In this document: piece by piece, positions 6,295 to 6,827 of the stretch
How positions within the stretch are numbered: the first letter of the stretch is position 1
Layout: every line of letters starts with the position of its first letter
Source of the DNA: Lachnospiraceae bacterium
Lineage (GTDB): Bacteria; Bacillota; Clostridia; Lachnospirales; Lachnospiraceae
Direction of reading: 5' to 3'
Assembly (NCBI GenBank): GCA_022798035.1
Contig: JAAWLS010000133.1
Location: 1 to 6,827, forward strand
Length of the DNA: 6,827 nt
The notes under the pieces: model-generated
Database searches by the model: none
Told to the model about the DNA's origin: nothing
What the model saw: the letters and a program-made list of their open reading frames with translations, nothing else
Translations under genes and position numbers: made by a program

Positions 6295-6827
6295 ATGGAA
6301 AAAGAGATATCGCAGGCAGTCGTTCGGAGAATGCCAAGATATTACAGATATCTTGGAGAACTTCTGGATGATGGGGTGGAACGAATTTCATCCAATGAGC
6401 TCAGCACAAGAATGCGTGTGACCGCATCCCAGATACGTCAGGATTTGAATAATTTTGGTGGTTTTGGACAGCAGGGTTATGGCTATAACGTGAAATATCT
6501 TTACGATGAAATCGGCAAAATTTTGGGTATCAATCATCAGCATAACATTATTGTGGTGGGAGCGGGTAATTTAGGGCAGGCTCTGGCAAATTATATAAAA
6601 TTTGAAAAAAGAGGATTCGTGATTATCGGGCTGTTTGACGTAAATCCGGCGCTCCGGGGGATTGCTGTGAGAGGAATCAAAATCCGCACCATGGACGAAT
6701 TGAAAGATTTCCTTGCAGAAAACCAGGTGGATATTGCGGCTCTCACGCTGCCCAAGGAGAAAGCGGACGAAGTGGCTAATATGCTGGTGAATCTCGGCAT
6801 TAACGCTATCTGGAATTTTGCCCACCT
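6295..6827 (+). CDS. rex: Redox-sensing transcriptional repressor Rex (partial, 3' end off window)
   Basis: Rex is a homodimeric repressor that senses the NADH/NAD+ ratio and controls fermentation and respiration genes. The 177 codons present cover the N-terminal winged helix (about 1-75) and most of the Rossmann domain. The helix domain includes AVVRRMPRYYRYLGELL (8-24), the recognition region SSNELSTRMRVTASQIRQD (32-50) and LNNFGGFGQQGYGYNV (51-66). The Rossmann part has IIVVGAGNLGQALANY (85-100) with the GxGNLG dinucleotide loop, and the GLFDVNP strand end (112-118). Rex proteins are usually about 210-215 aa, so roughly 35 residues, including the domain-swapped C-terminal helix, lie beyond the edge. 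ATG 6295 has AGGAGG (6282-6287) 7 nt upstream and starts where the family starts. An in-frame ATG at 6256 lacks a ribosome binding site. The frame is open to the end. Confidence 0.96.
   Translation, partial: MEKEISQAVVRRMPRYYRYLGELLDDGVERISSNELSTRMRVTASQIRQDLNNFGGFGQQGYGYNVKYLYDEIGKILGINHQHNIIVVGAGNLGQALANYIKFEKRGFVIIGLFDVNPALRGIAVRGIKIRTMDELKDFLAENQVDIAALTLPKEKADEVANMLVNLGINAIWNFAH

Noticed and set aside
6077..6391. 104-aa minus-strand open frame antisense to the rex promoter and start
   Set aside because: It runs antisense through the Rex operator, the consensus promoter and the first codons of rex, has a composition unlike a real protein, and is explained as a chance open frame.

Overview
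The window looks like a chromosomal segment of a Gram-positive anaerobe of the Clostridia, most likely Lachnospiraceae. The clues are a bacterial V/A-type ATPase operon, strong AGGAGG-type ribosome binding sites, consensus sigma-A promoter hexamers, a Rex redox repressor and a Bacillota-style ABC-F gene beside rex. The family-level placement is inference. All genes are on the + strand, and every complete gene is intact.

Region 1 (1-2053) is the distal end of a V-type ATPase operon: the last seven codons of subunit A, then complete subunits B (ntpB) and D (ntpD). Region 2 (2054-2261) is a 208-bp intergenic stretch packed with perfect inverted repeats. It holds an intrinsic terminator (2193-2218) and, directly after it, a TATAAT box (2222-2227). 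Two of the inverted repeats are mutually exclusive with each other, and one of them also competes with the terminator hairpin, so the stretch looks like an attenuator. Region 3 (2262-6060) is a tightly packed three-gene unit: a GntR/FCD regulator with a TTG start, a eukaryotic-type NADP isocitrate dehydrogenase (icd) overlapping it by 14 nt, and a duplicated-ATPase ABC-F protein starting 12 nt after icd.

Region 4 (6061-6294) is a 234-bp intergenic stretch. Its first part is GC-richer, with short repeats and no clear terminator. It is followed by a near-perfect Rex-type operator (6195-6214) abutting a perfect TTGACA-17-TATAAT promoter. Region 5 (6295-6827) is the rex gene itself, cut by the window edge after 177 codons.

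Functionally the window combines ion-motive ATP hydrolysis or synthesis, a carbon and NADPH branch point (isocitrate to 2-oxoglutarate) with its probable local regulator, a ribosome-associated ABC-F ATPase, and the NADH/NAD+ sensor Rex, apparently autoregulated. I see no mobile element, CRISPR array, tRNA or rRNA. The least ordinary part is the set of competing RNA structures in 2062-2218. No wholly new protein system is visible.
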